Shown here in pieces: positions 22,770 through 35,237 of a stretch of 64,000 nt of DNA. Made by a program: the position numbers and the translations under genes. The notes under the pieces were generated by a model. That model searched no databases and was not told the origin of the DNA. It was given only the letters and a program-made list of their open reading frames with translations. Source of the stretch: Trachythela sp. YZ-2020 (Eukaryota; Cnidaria; Anthozoa; Malacalcyonacea; Clavulariidae); contig JADLSH010000367.1 in the NCBI GenBank assembly GCA_016169945.1, forward strand, positions 7,427,501 to 7,491,500. The letters run 5' to 3'. Every line of letters begins with the position of its first letter. Position 1 is the stretch's first letter.

Positions 22770-22898
22770 ATGTATTATTAAGTGTAATTAACTTATATGT
22801 TTTTGCATCTTTCACATTGGCCGCGAGTCTTGGCTTTCTTGTATGGTTTTTGAATGTATAATAAAACAATTATTGGACTCGGCTTACGCATGATATTT

Positions 22899-23046
22899 AA
22901 CAATTATTCGCCGAAGGCGAGGTGAATATCGGTGAATAACCGTGAATATCGGTGAATACCGAATATCGGTGAATATCGGTGAATACCGAGACGAGGTCGA
23001 GGTTTTTATTCACCGATATTCACCGAGCCTGAGGCGAATAATTGTT
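22899..23046. mobile_element. Palindromic MITE (ATTATTCGCC...GGCGAATAAT)
   Basis: AACAATTATTCGCCGAAGGC at the left and GAGGCGAATAATTGTT at the right, with internal repeats of GGTGAATATC and their complements. A half-length relative follows at 23282-23332, truncated here but complete in the duplicate block (29249-29354). Confidence 0.75.
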
Positions 23047-24773
23047 TTAGTAAAATTACATACGTGATTATTTGGAAAAAATAAAAAATGCACATTTCAA
23101 AAATATTTTAATAAAAGCGGCTTAAAAACGCTTTAGGTTATTATCGCGTATTAATCCGACGTAGCGCAACCAATCAGCGTTGAGAATTTTCAATGCTAAT
23201 CACCTATGTAATTTTACTAACAAGAATTATTGAGACCGAGATCAATGTTTTCTGCCGAAGCGAAGATGAGTCTGAATAATGAACAATTATTCGCCGAAGG
23301 CGAGGTGGATATCATGTTTTAGTAATTATTTAGGAAAAAATAAAAAATGCACATTTCAAAAATATTTTAATTGAATATTTACCATAAAAGCGGCTTAAAA
23401 ACGCATTAGGTGATTATCGCGTATTAATCCGAGGTAGCGCAACCAATCTGCGTTGAGAATTTTCAATAATCACCTATGTAATTTTACTAAATCTTGATAT
23501 CATATGCTCAACCTCGTCCAATAATTGCTTTTAGTATAACTTCAGTAGTAAATAATGCCTTTCAAGTGTTTTGATTGGTTGGCTGAGCAGTAAATCTGAG
23601 GCATTATTTACTAGCCGGATTTAATGCTTTATGGCTTCCCAAAGTCGTTTTGTAGTGACTTCTCTCCATGAAATTAAAGAAATAAAGAATAATGCAGTTC
23701 CAAAAAACACAAAATAAGCAACAAAATATGAGGTTAAGCTTTTTAAAGGTAAAAAGTCTTTTTGCAATTAATTATTAATAATTATTTTGACAAATTTAAA
23801 ACTTACGAGCGACAAGAAAAGAGCGACAATCGTCATTGGCGTGACGTAAGAACGTTGGTTAATATGTTTACAAACCAACGTTATGACATCAGAACGTTGG
23901 TTAATAGGTCACAACTCGATATTTGGTCTGCTATTGAGTTGACATGACGAATTCACCGATGGCTATTAGCCAATCAAAACCCTGATATTTTTTAAATAAA
24001 TAATAATAATCGATAATCACCGAGACTGAGGTAAATAACTGTTAAAATAACACCTCGGCGTTATTAAGACTCCTAAATTGCTGAATTCAGACAAAATCTT
24101 CAATAACACATTCAATGTATTTAAATAGAAATATTTTTTAATTTGAGAAAAGAATAATGATCGAAGAATTTTGAAAATAATTTTTAGTCTTAGCCGAGAA
24201 AAAGGTAACGTTTATAAAGGTAAACTTAGGCATAAACGTTATGCAGTGTATAAACGTTATACAGGGTGTAGAAAAAACGGAATTACTAATTGTTATTCCA
24301 TAGTCGCGTGTCAAATTCCTTGAATTTTGTTGTTTAAACTTCAATATTATTGTCCTTGCCACACGAGAAAAAAGGATTAAGAATAATTTAATAACTTTTT
24401 ATAAGATATTCGATAGTTTTATTTATTGCATACTCCTAATTCCTAAATCCAATTCAGAAATTACCATAAAACAATCATACGTGCATCATCGACGACACAA
24501 ACGCCGTCGATCGCACGGCAATGTAAACAGAAATTGGCAAGTTGTTCATACTTAAACCATGGTTTAAACCACCTTTAAACCGCAACCGTAAGGCATGTAA
24601 GGTTTGTAAATGAACTCAGAGTAGTGCATGGAAAGCCGTAGTTGTTTGGTTTTGATGATTCATTGCAAAAATGTTCAATTTTATTTTTTATCGCTTTGTT
24701 GATAAAAATAAATTAATATAAATTATTATCGCATATAAATTATTATCGCATAAATTATTACCCTATTCGCTCT
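23047..24773. other. Duplicated intronic sequence with minor direct repeats
   Basis: A segment of about 130 bp around 22125-22215 (AACGTTGGTTAATAG, then GGCTATTAGCCAATCAAAACC) recurs near 23895-23990. No coding domain is visible. Confidence 0.45.
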
Positions 24774-25032
24774 GCCTCGTCCCCAGGCGCTGTTAGCTAA
24801 TAAAAGGACTAATTACGCAATAAGAGTCATTATATTGAAAGGTTTACATGAAGTATTGATTGCGTTTATGTGCGCGGGAGATGGGATATGGGCGCAATTT
24901 TCGCTCCCCGAGCCCATAAACCCCTGCGCTACTCCGTCGTCGCAATGCAATACTTCATGTAAACCTTTCAATATAGTGACTCGTATTGCGTAATTAGTCT
25001 TTTTATTAGCTAACAGCGCCTGGGGACGAGGC
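24774..25032. mobile_element. Long palindromic MITE, copy 1
   Basis: Arms of about 95 bp: GCCTCGTCCCCAGGCGCTGT at the left and ACAGCGCCTGGGGACGAGGC at the right, with ATTGAAAGGTTTACATGAAG and its complement toward the middle. The unpaired centre holds GCGCAATTTTCGCTCCCCG. The duplicate at 30808-31068 differs mainly in this centre. Confidence 0.85.
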
Positions 25033-25629
25033 AGCTATTCCCCCGCATATGGGCGATTTCTGGAAAATCTTATGCGATTTTTGGAAAAAATTGGAGTAAA
25101 AATGGACGGGTTATAGGCGCATGCGCCTATAAAAATTCACTTATAGACACACCCTATTTTAGTCCCCTAACCAACGCGCATGGGGTCTGGGTACGAAAAT
25201 CCTTTTTAATAGTGGAAAAAACAACGTTAGTATAAACCATGGTATAAACGGTAAATGCAAATTTAATATTTTTAAGAAACTTTCCAATTTAACAACGTAT
25301 AAACGGTAACAAGTGCAAATTTAGTATTTTTAAGCAAAAAACAATAAATGTTATCACTAATTATATAAATACATTTATAATAAAAATTAAAAAGCATTAG
25401 ATAGATGGATAGATAGAAAATTTTATTTTGACACGCTAACTACGTCAATTAAAAATATTGATTTCCACGAAGGGGCGAAGGGCGTGTGTTCAAAAGTTAT
25501 AAAATGTTCTTATGGTATAAAAAATAGAAATAATGTAACTGTTCCAATTGACAAAATTGACAATATAGACAATTAACAAAACATATAGTTAACTATTTAC
25601 AATAAAGGATTTATATATATAAATATATT

Positions 25630-26155
25630 ATTTAGCAACATGAGCAGCAATTTTGTTTCAAATAGAGACTGGGACCCAATCCCTCTGATTTCCTTATGGA
25701 CTGAGTTCCATATTTTTGCCCCATCAAACATGAAACTCTTTTTCATGCTATTTGTGCGAGGCTGTGGCAAAACGAGTGATGTTTCATTGTCACGGAGACA
25801 GTAATGTGTATTCTCATTCTTGTAGCTAAAAAGGTCTGTTAGGCTTTTAGCCCAGACTTATTTAAAATTTTGAACATTAATTTTGCCTTGGCTTTAGTTC
25901 TCTGTACTTCATTTCCCATGTCCATAATAATTCGAGTGCATCTATTTTGGAGCTTTTGTAATCGTTGTGATTGAGTTTCACCAAAAATGTCCCACACTTC
26001 ACAACAATAAGTAAAGTATGGTTGTACAATTGCATTAAATATAGAAACAAGTATATCACGGTCAGGAAATTATTTTAGTTTTCGAATAACAGAAATGCCT
26101 GATGTGACTTTCTTACAGATACTTTCATTGTTGCTTTTCCAAGATAGATGCTGAT
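25630..26155 (-). mobile_element. LINE-B 3' end, copy 1, fused to a LINE-A fragment at the duplication junction
   Basis: Minus frames give the LINE C-terminus, with MKKSFMFDGAKIWNSVHKEI and then GSQSLFETKLL near 25650-25760, and a thumb segment toward 26110 (SICKKVTSGISVIRKLK). At 26155/26156 the frame passes directly from LINE-B into the LINE-A RT, which no intact LINE would do. Confidence 0.85.
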
Positions 26156-26724
26156 CTAGTATGCTGCTTTGCGGTACTCCATATGTAATGGGCGTCGGAC
26201 AGCCCACTTCCACAAGACTATGTACGTTGTACTCTATTGCTAAGATAGGACGTAAACCAACATAGTGTATCGGGTGAGACACCAGTAGACTCTAGTTTAG
26301 ACGGTAGAATCTTATGATCTATCGTGTCGAACGCTTTCGACAAGTCAAGAAATACAGCTCCACACATTTTTCCGCACTCCATGTTGCCTAGGACTTCGTC
26401 AGAAAAACTTGTAAGAGCGCGGTTACGGTAGAGCGCTTCGGACGAAATCCAAACTGTTTGTCCGTGAGGAGGCTGTTGTCGATTAGATACTGATGAAGTT
26501 GCGAATGAATAGCTCTCTCGAGGATCTTGCTTAATGTCAGCAATATTGATTACCTTCGCCGATTTCCAAATTCGGCTACACTTAAGGCTAAAAATACTTA
26601 AGATAAGCCTCTTTGATTGGAATTTCGGAAAGAACATGAAGAAATAAGCGGTAAGAAATCTGTTTTTGAGGCTAGATATACTTCGCTTGCGTGTTGTTCG
26701 CTGAGAGTCTGCGGCCAGTGTCAC
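26156..26724 (-). mobile_element. LINE-A 5' fragment, duplicate copy
   Basis: Repeats 20190-20758, including the RT blocks up to AFDTIDH. It lacks the palm YADD region, which lies only at the left of copy 1. Confidence 0.85.
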
Positions 26725-27582
26725 ATATTTATCTCTATACTTATATAATAAACAAATTACTTCATGGTTGGTTCATTCGTACGATTTTTATTATTTACTC
26801 CTTGCGAAGGATCGCTAAACGCACTCGCTCGCTGTGCTCACTCGTCCTTTTTATCGATTCTTCACAACTCGTAAATAAAAACCGTGCGCACTCACCAACC
26901 ATGAAGTGATCTATATTTATTAGTTACTAAGTATTTTCAGTTCCTGGATTGATATCTGGACCAGCCAAATCCTACTACGCTGGACATAGATATGAGGTTT
27001 CAATTTGAGACCAGTATTGCCAGTGCTGGAAAACTTCCAATATGAATGGCAACCCAAAATTGGGGGGAAGGGGACTGAACATTGCAGAGGGCTTCGTAAA
27101 TGAATTTGGCTGCCACATAATCTGCGGGAACCCATAGGTTGTTCAGGCAATCACGCCAAGATGCCGGGTACCCCCTTTACCCTGTTATCTAGACATATCA
27201 TACAGCTATGTCATGCAATATGGTTGTTGGCTTCTGTATTTGGTCATGCATCAATCTGTAATAAAGGTATCATACCTTACTATTATTACTTTAAACATAA
27301 GGGGACTCTATGTAAGTAAAAGGTTATATTTCCCGAGTTATCCAATAATTGTTAGATGAGCGGCTTTCTACAACAGAGAAGCATTAATTGATAACCTCTA
27401 TATTGTTTGTCTGGTGTGGGGTATTATATCTCAAGCAACTCGATATAATGACGTAATTTACCCTGCATCGTATTAATGTCCCATTAGAGTCGTTAATTAA
27501 TTCTACATTTAGATGCTTTCTTCATCAGAAATTCAGTCTCGTGTGTTAATGAATTTCATATAAGCATGTTGTTCTATCTTAC

Positions 27583-27977
27583 CTTTTGGGTACTGAGGAT
27601 TTTTTATGATGGCGATGTCAACTAGACGGGAAAACGGTTTCGGTAAGGAAATGTCTCGATATACAACACCAGTAGATACATTGATCTCCTGAATCACAGG
27701 GATGTTCTTTCTTTGCCAGTGAATAAAATCTCCGAATACGGCCAATGCATTAATGTTCGTTTTACTCAACCGGATAATTTTTAACAAACCACCGTCATAA
27801 TCCATGGAATAAATATTTTCACTTTTAGAATAACTCTTTCGATAATAGTACAGTCGTTTGTTTGCATAATCAAGATAAACATTAAAGTTGTCAATCATCA
27901 TCTTGAATTCCTTAACGTCATTACTGGTGAAATTGATTCGCATCAGATTTGATCGACCATTATTATAGAAGATATAT
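27583..27977 (-). CDS. YWTD beta-propeller exon 3, copy 2 (duplicate)
   Basis: Identical in sequence, splice sites and phases to 21616-22010. It lies nearer to the upstream exon (34856-35237). Using this copy alone or the other copy alone gives an open frame into the VWA exon; using both joins phase 1 to phase 2 and breaks the frame. See the finding on the tandem block. Confidence 0.8.
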
Positions 27978-28422
27978 CTAAAGTAAAAAGTGCAATAATT
28001 AACAATTATTGAATGAGGTTGAGTATGATATGAAGAATTGTCAAGCCGAAGTTTTGTGTTATCAATCAAATGTTATGACATCATAACGTTGGTTAATAGA
28101 TCACAACTCCATATTTGGTCTGCTATTGAGACGAATTCAGCAATGGCTATTAGCCAATCAAAACCCTGATTTTTTTAATAAATAATAAGAGCTGTTATTA
28201 TACATTCAAATTCATTGCACGCTGTAGAGTCCAAGCCACTGCGCGGTCGGCAGCTTGTATAAAAAGCCCGCGAAATTTAAAAAACCGGAACAAAATGTGA
28301 AAATGTCTTCTTGTACATTTATCTGTTCAAACGAACGGAATTAATGTCCTAATTCTTAACACAAAAAGACAGTCACTGCACCAAAAAGGCACGAAACAAT
28401 GTAAACACCATCTTCAACAAGT

Positions 28423-28736
28423 ACACACGAAAAAATCTCACATCTTGTCAGCAAGATGTGTTCGAAACAGGCTTGTAGCAAGCTTGTCAACAAGTTGCTA
28501 CAAGGTTGTCACTCACAACTTGTGAACAAGTTGTTGAATAGCAGGACGATAACAAGTTGTTGTAACAATTTGTAACAATTGTTTAACGACCTTGTAGGAA
28601 GTGGTCAACAAGCCGTTGACAACTTGTCAACAAGCTGGAAACAAGCAGTGCGAACACATCATGATAACAAGTTGTTGAAACAGCATTGGTACAAATCTGC
28701 TGCAGGTTTATTACAACTTGTGTGTTTTACGTGTGT
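28423..28736. mobile_element. Foldback MITE rich in CAACAAGTTG, copy 2
   Basis: Duplicate of 22456-22769 carried in the second block. Confidence 0.75.
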
Positions 28737-28865
28737 ATGTATTATTAAGTGTAATTAACTTCTATGTTTTTGCATCTTTCACATTGGCCGCGAGTCTTGG
28801 CTTTCTTGTATGGTTTTTGAATGTATAATAAAACAATTATTGGACTCGGCTTACGCATGATATTT

Positions 28866-29354
28866 AACAATTATTCGCCGAAGGCGAGGTGAATATCGGT
28901 GAATAACCGTGAATATCGGTGAATACCGAATATCGGTGAATATCGGTGAATACCGAGACGAGGTCGAGGTTTTTATTCACCGATATTCACCGAGCCTGAG
29001 GCGAATAATTGTTTTAGTAAAATTACATACGTGATTATTTGGAAAAAATAAAAAATGCACATTTCAAAAATATTTTAATAAAAGCGGCTTAAAAACGCTT
29101 TAGGTTATTATCGCGTATTAATCCGACGTAGCGCAACCAATCAGCGTTGAGAATTTTCAATGCTAATCACCTATGTAATTTTACTAACAAGAATTATTGA
29201 GACCGAGATCAATGTTTTCTGCCGAAGCGAAGATGAGTCTGAATAATGAACAATTATTCGCCGAAGGCGAGGTGGATATCGGTGAATGAAAACCGAGACG
29301 AAGTCGAGGTTTTTGTTCACCGATATTCACCGAGCCTGAGGCGAATAATTGTTT
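28866..29354. mobile_element. Two palindromic MITEs of the ATTATTCGCC family
   Basis: 28866-29013 repeats 22899-23046. 29249-29354 is a full-length second member: GGTGAATGAAAACCGAGACG at its centre is missing from the first block, so here the ancestral state can be read. Confidence 0.75.
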
Positions 29355-30807
29355 TAGTAATTATTTAGGAAAAAATAAAAAATGCACATTTCAAAAATAT
29401 TTTAATTGAATATTTACCATAAAAGCGGCTTAAAAACGCATTAGGTGATTATCGCGTATTAATCCGAGGTAGCGCAACCAATCTGCGTTGAGAATTTTCA
29501 ATAATCACCTATGTAATTTTACTAAATCTTGATATCATATGCTCAACCTCGTCCAATAATTGCTTTTAGTATAACTTCAGTAGTAAATAATGCCTTTCAA
29601 GTGTTTTGATTGGTTGGCTGAGCAGTAAATCTGAGGCATTATTTACTAGCCGGATTTAATGCTTTATGGCTTCCCAAAGTCGTTTTGTAGTGACTTCTCT
29701 CCATGAAATTAAAGAAATAAAGAATAATGCAGTTCCAAAAAACACAAAATAAGCAACAAAATATGAGGTTAAGCTTTTTAAAGGTAAAAAGTCTTTTTGC
29801 AATTAATTATTAATAATTATTTTGACAAATTTAAAACTTACGAGCGACAAGAAAAGAGCGACAATCGTCATTGGCGTGACGTAAGAACGTTGGTTAATAT
29901 GTTTACAAACCAACGTTATGACATCAGAACGTTGGTTAATAGGTCACAACTCGATATTTGGTCTGCTATTGAGTTGACATGACGAATTCACCGATGGCTA
30001 TTAGCCAATCAAAACCCTGATATTTTTTAAATAAATAATAATAATCGATAATCACCGAGACTGAGGTAAATAACTGTTAAAATAACACCTCGGCGTTATT
30101 AAGACTCCTAAATTGCTGAATTCAGACAAAATCTTCAATAACACATTCAATGTATTTAAATAGAAATATTTTTAATTTGAGAAAAGAATAATGATCGAAG
30201 AATTTTGAAAATAATTTTTAGTCTTAGCCGAGAAAAGGTAACGTTTATAAAGGTAAACTTAGGCATAAACGTTATGCAGTGTATAAACGTTATACAGGGT
30301 GTAGAAAAAACGGAATTACTAATTGTTATTCCATAGTCGCGTGTCAAATTCCTTGAATTTTGTTGTTTAAACTTCAATATTATTGTCCTTGCCACACGAG
30401 AAAAAAGGATTAAGAATAATTTAATAACTTTTTATAAGATATTCGATAGTTTTATTTATTGCATACTCCTAATTCCTAAATCCAATTCAGAAATTACCAT
30501 AAAACAATCATACGTGCATCATCGACGACACAAACGCCGTCGATCGCACGGCAATGTAAACAGAAATTGGCAAGTTGTTCATACTTAAACCATGGTTTAA
30601 ACCACCTTTAAACCGCAACCGTAAGGCATGTAAGGTTTGTAAATGAACTCAGAGTAGTGCATGGAAAGCCGTAGTTGTTTGGTTTTGATGATTCATTGCA
30701 AAAATGTTCAATTTTATTTTTTATCGCTTTGTTGATAAAAATAAATTAATATAAATTATTATCGCATATAAATTATTATCGCATAAATTATTACCCTATT
30801 CGCTCTG

Positions 30808-31068
30808 CCTCGTCCCCAGGCGCTGTTAGCTAATAAAAGGACTAATTACGCAATAAGAGTCATTATATTGAAAGGTTTACATGAAGTATTGCATTGCGTT
30901 TATGTGCGCGCAAAGGAAGATGGGATATGGGCGTAATTTTCGCCCCCCGAGCCCATAAACCCCTGCGCTACTCCTTCGTCGCAATGCAATACTTCATGTA
31001 AACCTTTCAATATAGTGACTCGTATTGCGTAATTAGTCTTTTTATTAGCTAACAGCGCCTGGGGACGA
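30808..31068. mobile_element. Long palindromic MITE, copy 2
   Basis: Counterpart of 24774-25032; the arms match while the centre differs by several bases (for example GCGCAAAGGAAG against GCGGGAG). Confidence 0.85.
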
Positions 31069-31659
31069 GGCAGCTATTCCCCCGCATATGGGCGATTTCT
31101 GGAAAATCTTATGCGATTTTTGGAAAAAATTGGAGTAAAAATGGACGGGTTATAGGCGCATGCGCCTATAAAAATTCACTTATAGACACACCCTATTTTA
31201 GTCCCCTAACCAACGCGCATGGGGTCTGGGTACGAAAATCCTTTTTAATAGTGGAAAAAACAACGTTAGTATAAACCATGGTATAAACGGTAAATGCAAA
31301 TTTAATATTTTTAAGAAACTTTCCAATTTAACAACGTATAAACGGTAACAAGTGCAAATTTAGTATTTTTAAGCAAAAAACAATAAATGTTATCACTAAT
31401 TATATAAATACATTTATAATAAAAATTAAAAAGCATTAGATAGATGGATAGATAGAAAATTTTATTTTGACACGCTAACTACGTCAATTAAAAATATTGA
31501 TTTCCACGAAGGGGCGAAGGGCGTGTGTTCAAAAGTTATAAAATGTTCTTATGGTATAAAAAATAGAAATAATGTAACTGTTCCAATTGACAAAATTGAC
31601 AATATAGACAATTAACAAAACATATAGTTAACTATTTACAATAAAGGATTTATATATAT

Positions 31660-33900
31660 AAATATATTATTTAGCAACATGAGCAGCAATTTTTGTTTCA
31701 AATAGAGACTGGGACCCAATCCCTCTGATTTCCTTATGGACTGAGTTCCATATTTTTGCCCCATCAAACATGAAACTCTTTTTCATGCTATTTGTGCGAG
31801 GCTGTGGCAAAACGAGTGATGTTTCATTGTCACGGAGACAGTAATGTGTATTCTCATTCTTGTAGCTAAAAAGGTCTGTTAGGCTTTTAGCCCAGACTTA
31901 TTTAAAATTTTGAACATTAATTTTGCCTTGGCTTTAGTTCTCTGTACTTCATTTCCCATGTCCATAATAATTCGAGTGCATCTATTTTGGAGCTTTTGTA
32001 ATCGTTGTGATTGAGTTTCACCAAAAATGTCCCACACTTCACAACAATAAGTAAAGTATGGTTGTACAATTGCATTAAATATAGAAACAAGTATATCACG
32101 GTCAGGAAATTATTTTAGTTTTCGAATAACAGAAATGCCTGATGTGACTTTCTTACAGATACTTTCATTGTTGCTTTTCCAAGATAGATGCTGATCAACT
32201 ATTACTCCTAGTGTCTTATATTCCTGCACTTGTTTAATTGGTTTGTTTTCAATCATTATGTTTAACTGTGAATCTGAAATAGTATGCACTAGAGATCTTG
32301 TTCCAATGATCATAAATTTAGTTTTAGCAATGTTTAGGCTCAGTTTGTTTGCGTTTAGTCAAGTTCTGAGGTTTTCCAAATCAGAGTTCATTGCATTTTC
32401 AACATCATTTATTGATCCACCGGAAGCAGTTAGGTTTGTGTCATCTGCAAAAAGTTTTGGCTTTGTCCTATTTAGACATTCAGACAAATCATTTATGTAT
32501 ATTAGGAAAAATTAAGGACCTAAAATGGAGATTTGAGGAACACCACATTTAACTTTGTGTTCAGATGAGACGACACCATTTACTTGGCATTTTTGAGTGC
32601 GATCCTTAATACCATAAATTCTCATCTTCTCAAGTAGAATTTGATGATCTACGGTGTCAAATGCTTTTTTCAGATCTATAAAAACTACCAAGTTAAACAT
32701 TTTTCTATCCATGTTAACGCACCAACTATTTGTTGAATCTAACAGAGACGTAGCGGTGGAGTGAAACTTACGAAAGCCAAACTGGTTATCAGAAAGAATT
32801 TCGTTTTTAGTTAAATATTCATACAGCTGATCGTAAAATATTCTTCCCATGATTTTGCTTATAACTGGTAGTATCGATATTGGCCTGTAATTACCAGGAA
32901 TATTACGATGACCACTTTTATAAAGAGGTAAAACTCTAGCTACTTTCCATTCATCTGGAAAGCTGCAAAGAGTAATACTTTGATTAAAAATATATGTAAG
33001 GGTAGTAGATATAGCTGGTGACGCTAATTTAAGAATTTTACTGGAAATTTTGTCAACACCACATGCTTTGTTACAAGACAGCCCTCTTAAAAGATCAGAA
33101 ATTTTGTTGACCGCAATTGGCGTAAATGCAGTGAACTTGGATTCAGAACTTTTAGCATAATTTTGAAAATCACAGCTGGGTTCATCGAAATTGCTTGCCA
33201 AGTTTGGTCCAACATTTGCAAATAATTCATTTAACCCTTCTGCAATGTCTGTAGGATTTGTTAATTTAGATTCATTGATAATTAGTTCATTTAAAATTGT
33301 GGGTTTCTTTCCCTTTCCAATCAAGCTATCTATAGTTTTCCAAGCCTGTTTTGGGTTGCACTTTGGTTGGCAATCGTTTTAGAATAATAGTCTGCTTTGG
33401 CTTTTCTTATTTCGGTATTTGTTTGATTTCTGGTTTTTTATAATTGAGCCAATCAGATTCTTGTTTTGTAATAGTTGCTTTTCTTTTCAATTTATCTCTT
33501 TCGGTTATGAGCATTTTAATTTTGCTTGTAATCCAAGGGACATTTTTTGATTTTACCTTTACCTGTTTTGAAATGGTGCATGCTTATCCAGGACCTCTAA
33601 AAAGATTTTTTTCCACATCTCCCACATACTATTTGGATTATCAGGAAAATAATAGATATGATCATAAAGATCCCGCAAATCCTTAAGAAATTTTGATCAT
33701 TGAATTTCTTCATGTTTCTATAATTTCAACAATATTTTCATTACGTTTTACTGAAAAATTGATCCAGTATGTATTACCCAGAGTCAGAAATTTTCTCTGG
33801 TCTATTTGTAATAAAATGATCAATAAGGGTGGATGTCGTTGATGTTATGCGAGTAGCTTCATCAATCATTTGTGACAATTGATATAGTTGATATAGATTA
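31660..33900 (-). mobile_element. LINE-B, non-LTR retrotransposon from endonuclease C-terminus to 3' end
   Basis: Reading the minus strand from the right: a decayed endonuclease end and linker (about 33900-33330; HAPF-type block), then an intact 270-codon stretch at 33324-32512. That stretch holds the RT finger and palm blocks: NKACGVDKISSKILK, NYRPISILPVISKI, NQFGFRKFHSTATSLL, VVFIDLKKAFDTVDHQIL and CGVPQISILGP. The catalytic palm reads LFADD after a frameshift near 32480. The thumb and C-terminal block follow to about 31660. The order and spacing are those of CR1/Jockey-type LINEs. It is 5'-truncated and frameshifted. The part left of 32195 belongs to the duplicated block. Confidence 0.88.
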
Positions 33901-34855
33901 CATTTGAAACGAGGACTCCGTTTCTTTATACACCCTGTATACTAGAAATACTTGTATATATGCATGCAGCAACCACTCGCAATTTCAACGCAACCATTCC
34001 CAGCAGACAATTGAAGAAAATATATATTAACACAAAAATGTAAATATCATACTTGTATTTCGCTGTAGCGAAACTGATATTTTTAACTATAAAATTTCCA
34101 ATCCCCGCAATATATATAATATGTAGGTATACATGTATCTTATTAGAGTTTTTATAAACTTCATTTCTACCTAAAATTTAATCTTAGGCATTTGGTGAAA
34201 TCTTTTGAAATGTTCATAAATTTTAACTGCTTTTCAGCTTTTCGGCGTTTTCGCTTGATACGCCATAAACTTCGCCTTTGAAATGATGAAATTTCTTAAT
34301 TGAATTCGTCTTTTAATTATACGAACTTTTTAAATATTGAAATCGGGTAATCTAAGAAACTCACGCTAACAATGACATCGACCTCACTGATTTGAGCGAG
34401 CTATAAACAAAAATTTTCAAACTGATAAATACATAAAAAATAACACAAATTACATGGTCCTTGTCCTTGCCCTAATGCTTCTTGCAGTGCCTTATACTAA
34501 CATTCCTTCTTAACATTTTAACATTTTAAAGTAGAAGAAAAACTATATTGTTTCGAAGTTTTCTTCAAATTACATTCTCATATATTTTTCAAATCTCGCT
34601 CAATCCACTCCTGGCAATCCGCTATGCTTTTGAGATCTGTGAGATGACCACCCATCACGCATGAACCAAGGAAGATAGTAATGCGCCCGCGATAATTGAT
34701 GGACTTCCAACTCTGCTAGCCAAACGAAATTAGTACCCTCGCCACGGTCATCCCCGTGCAAAGAAACAATGTAAAGAAAATGATATTTAGTTATGATAAT
34801 TTAACCAAAAATAATGATCGGATAATTACTACTGTATGTCTTGAGCATTACTCAC
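33901..34855. other. Intron with a mariner-type end and two overlapping open stretches
   Basis: TTATACACCCTGTATAC near 33926 matches the end of the TA-flanked element at 61614-62059, but no partner end is seen. At 34590-34760 two minus frames stay open for 40-60 codons without recognisable domain; they may belong to a repeat. Confidence 0.4.
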
Positions 34856-35237
34856 CCTGCATTAGGATCTACTGCCAAACTTAAAATGTTTTCTTCGCTG
34901 GAGTGGAAACATCTTCCGATACCGAAATTCATATTACCAACATAGATCGATTTCGCAATCTGTGGATAGACCCAGAACATACGTCGTCCTATCCAATCAA
35001 ATGCAAATACTCGAATATCATTTCTGCCGAGGTTTGGTGAATTTTCAGACCCATCAAAATTCGCTCGATACACTCTCGTCCCACTTTTGAAATACATTTT
35101 CTCATCTATAGGATCAATGACTAAGTTTTCGATATTTTGACGTCCATCGATGACATACGTTGAATAATTAGATGTCAAATCAACGACTGCTATTTTTGTT
35201 TCGCTGACAGCAAGCAGGTAAGGCTCGGGGAAGGGAC
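34856..35237 (-). CDS. YWTD beta-propeller exon 2 (first half of propeller)
   Basis: 382 nt, opened by acceptor TTTTACAG and closed by GCAGG|GTGAGT. It enters phase 1 and leaves phase 2. The frame starts PFPEPYLLAVSETKIAVVDL, the usual first strand of an LDL-receptor class B propeller. Blade repeats follow: NLVIDPIDEKMYF...VYRANFDGS and VFAFDWIGRRMFWVYPQIAK, which carry the LxxDxxxxxxYW-type core with changes. The last codons are LAVDPNAG. Joined to exon 3 they make a complete six-blade unit. The propeller would bind a protein ligand outside the cell; which one is unknown. Confidence 0.88.

Larger units (their letters stand above)
20190..26155. repeat. Tandem duplication, copy 1 (5966 bp)
   Basis: Copy 1 starts at CTAGTATGCTGC inside LINE-A and ends inside LINE-B. 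It repeats almost base for base at 26156-32195. Differences I can see: T/C at 22792-equivalents, one extra G in copy 2 near 27420, a roughly 75-bp hairpin half present in copy 2 (29296 region) but missing in copy 1 (23313), several single-base indels in A or T runs, and a small cluster near 24867/30900. It contains the second propeller exon, two MITEs and one long palindrome. Confidence 0.95.
26156..32195. repeat. Tandem duplication, copy 2 (about 6040 bp)
   Basis: Second copy of 20190-26155. The end is placed where LINE-B continues uniquely (CTGATCAACTATTACTCC at 32191). The junction shares only one base of homology (GCTGAT-C-TAGTATG), and the two LINEs are broken at different places in the RT, so ordinary recombination between aligned repeats does not explain it. 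Confidence 0.95.

Noticed and set aside
34590..34760. Possible last exon on the minus strand near the propeller exon
   Set aside because: Two frames are open at once, neither has a domain or a matching splice phase with the neighbouring exons.
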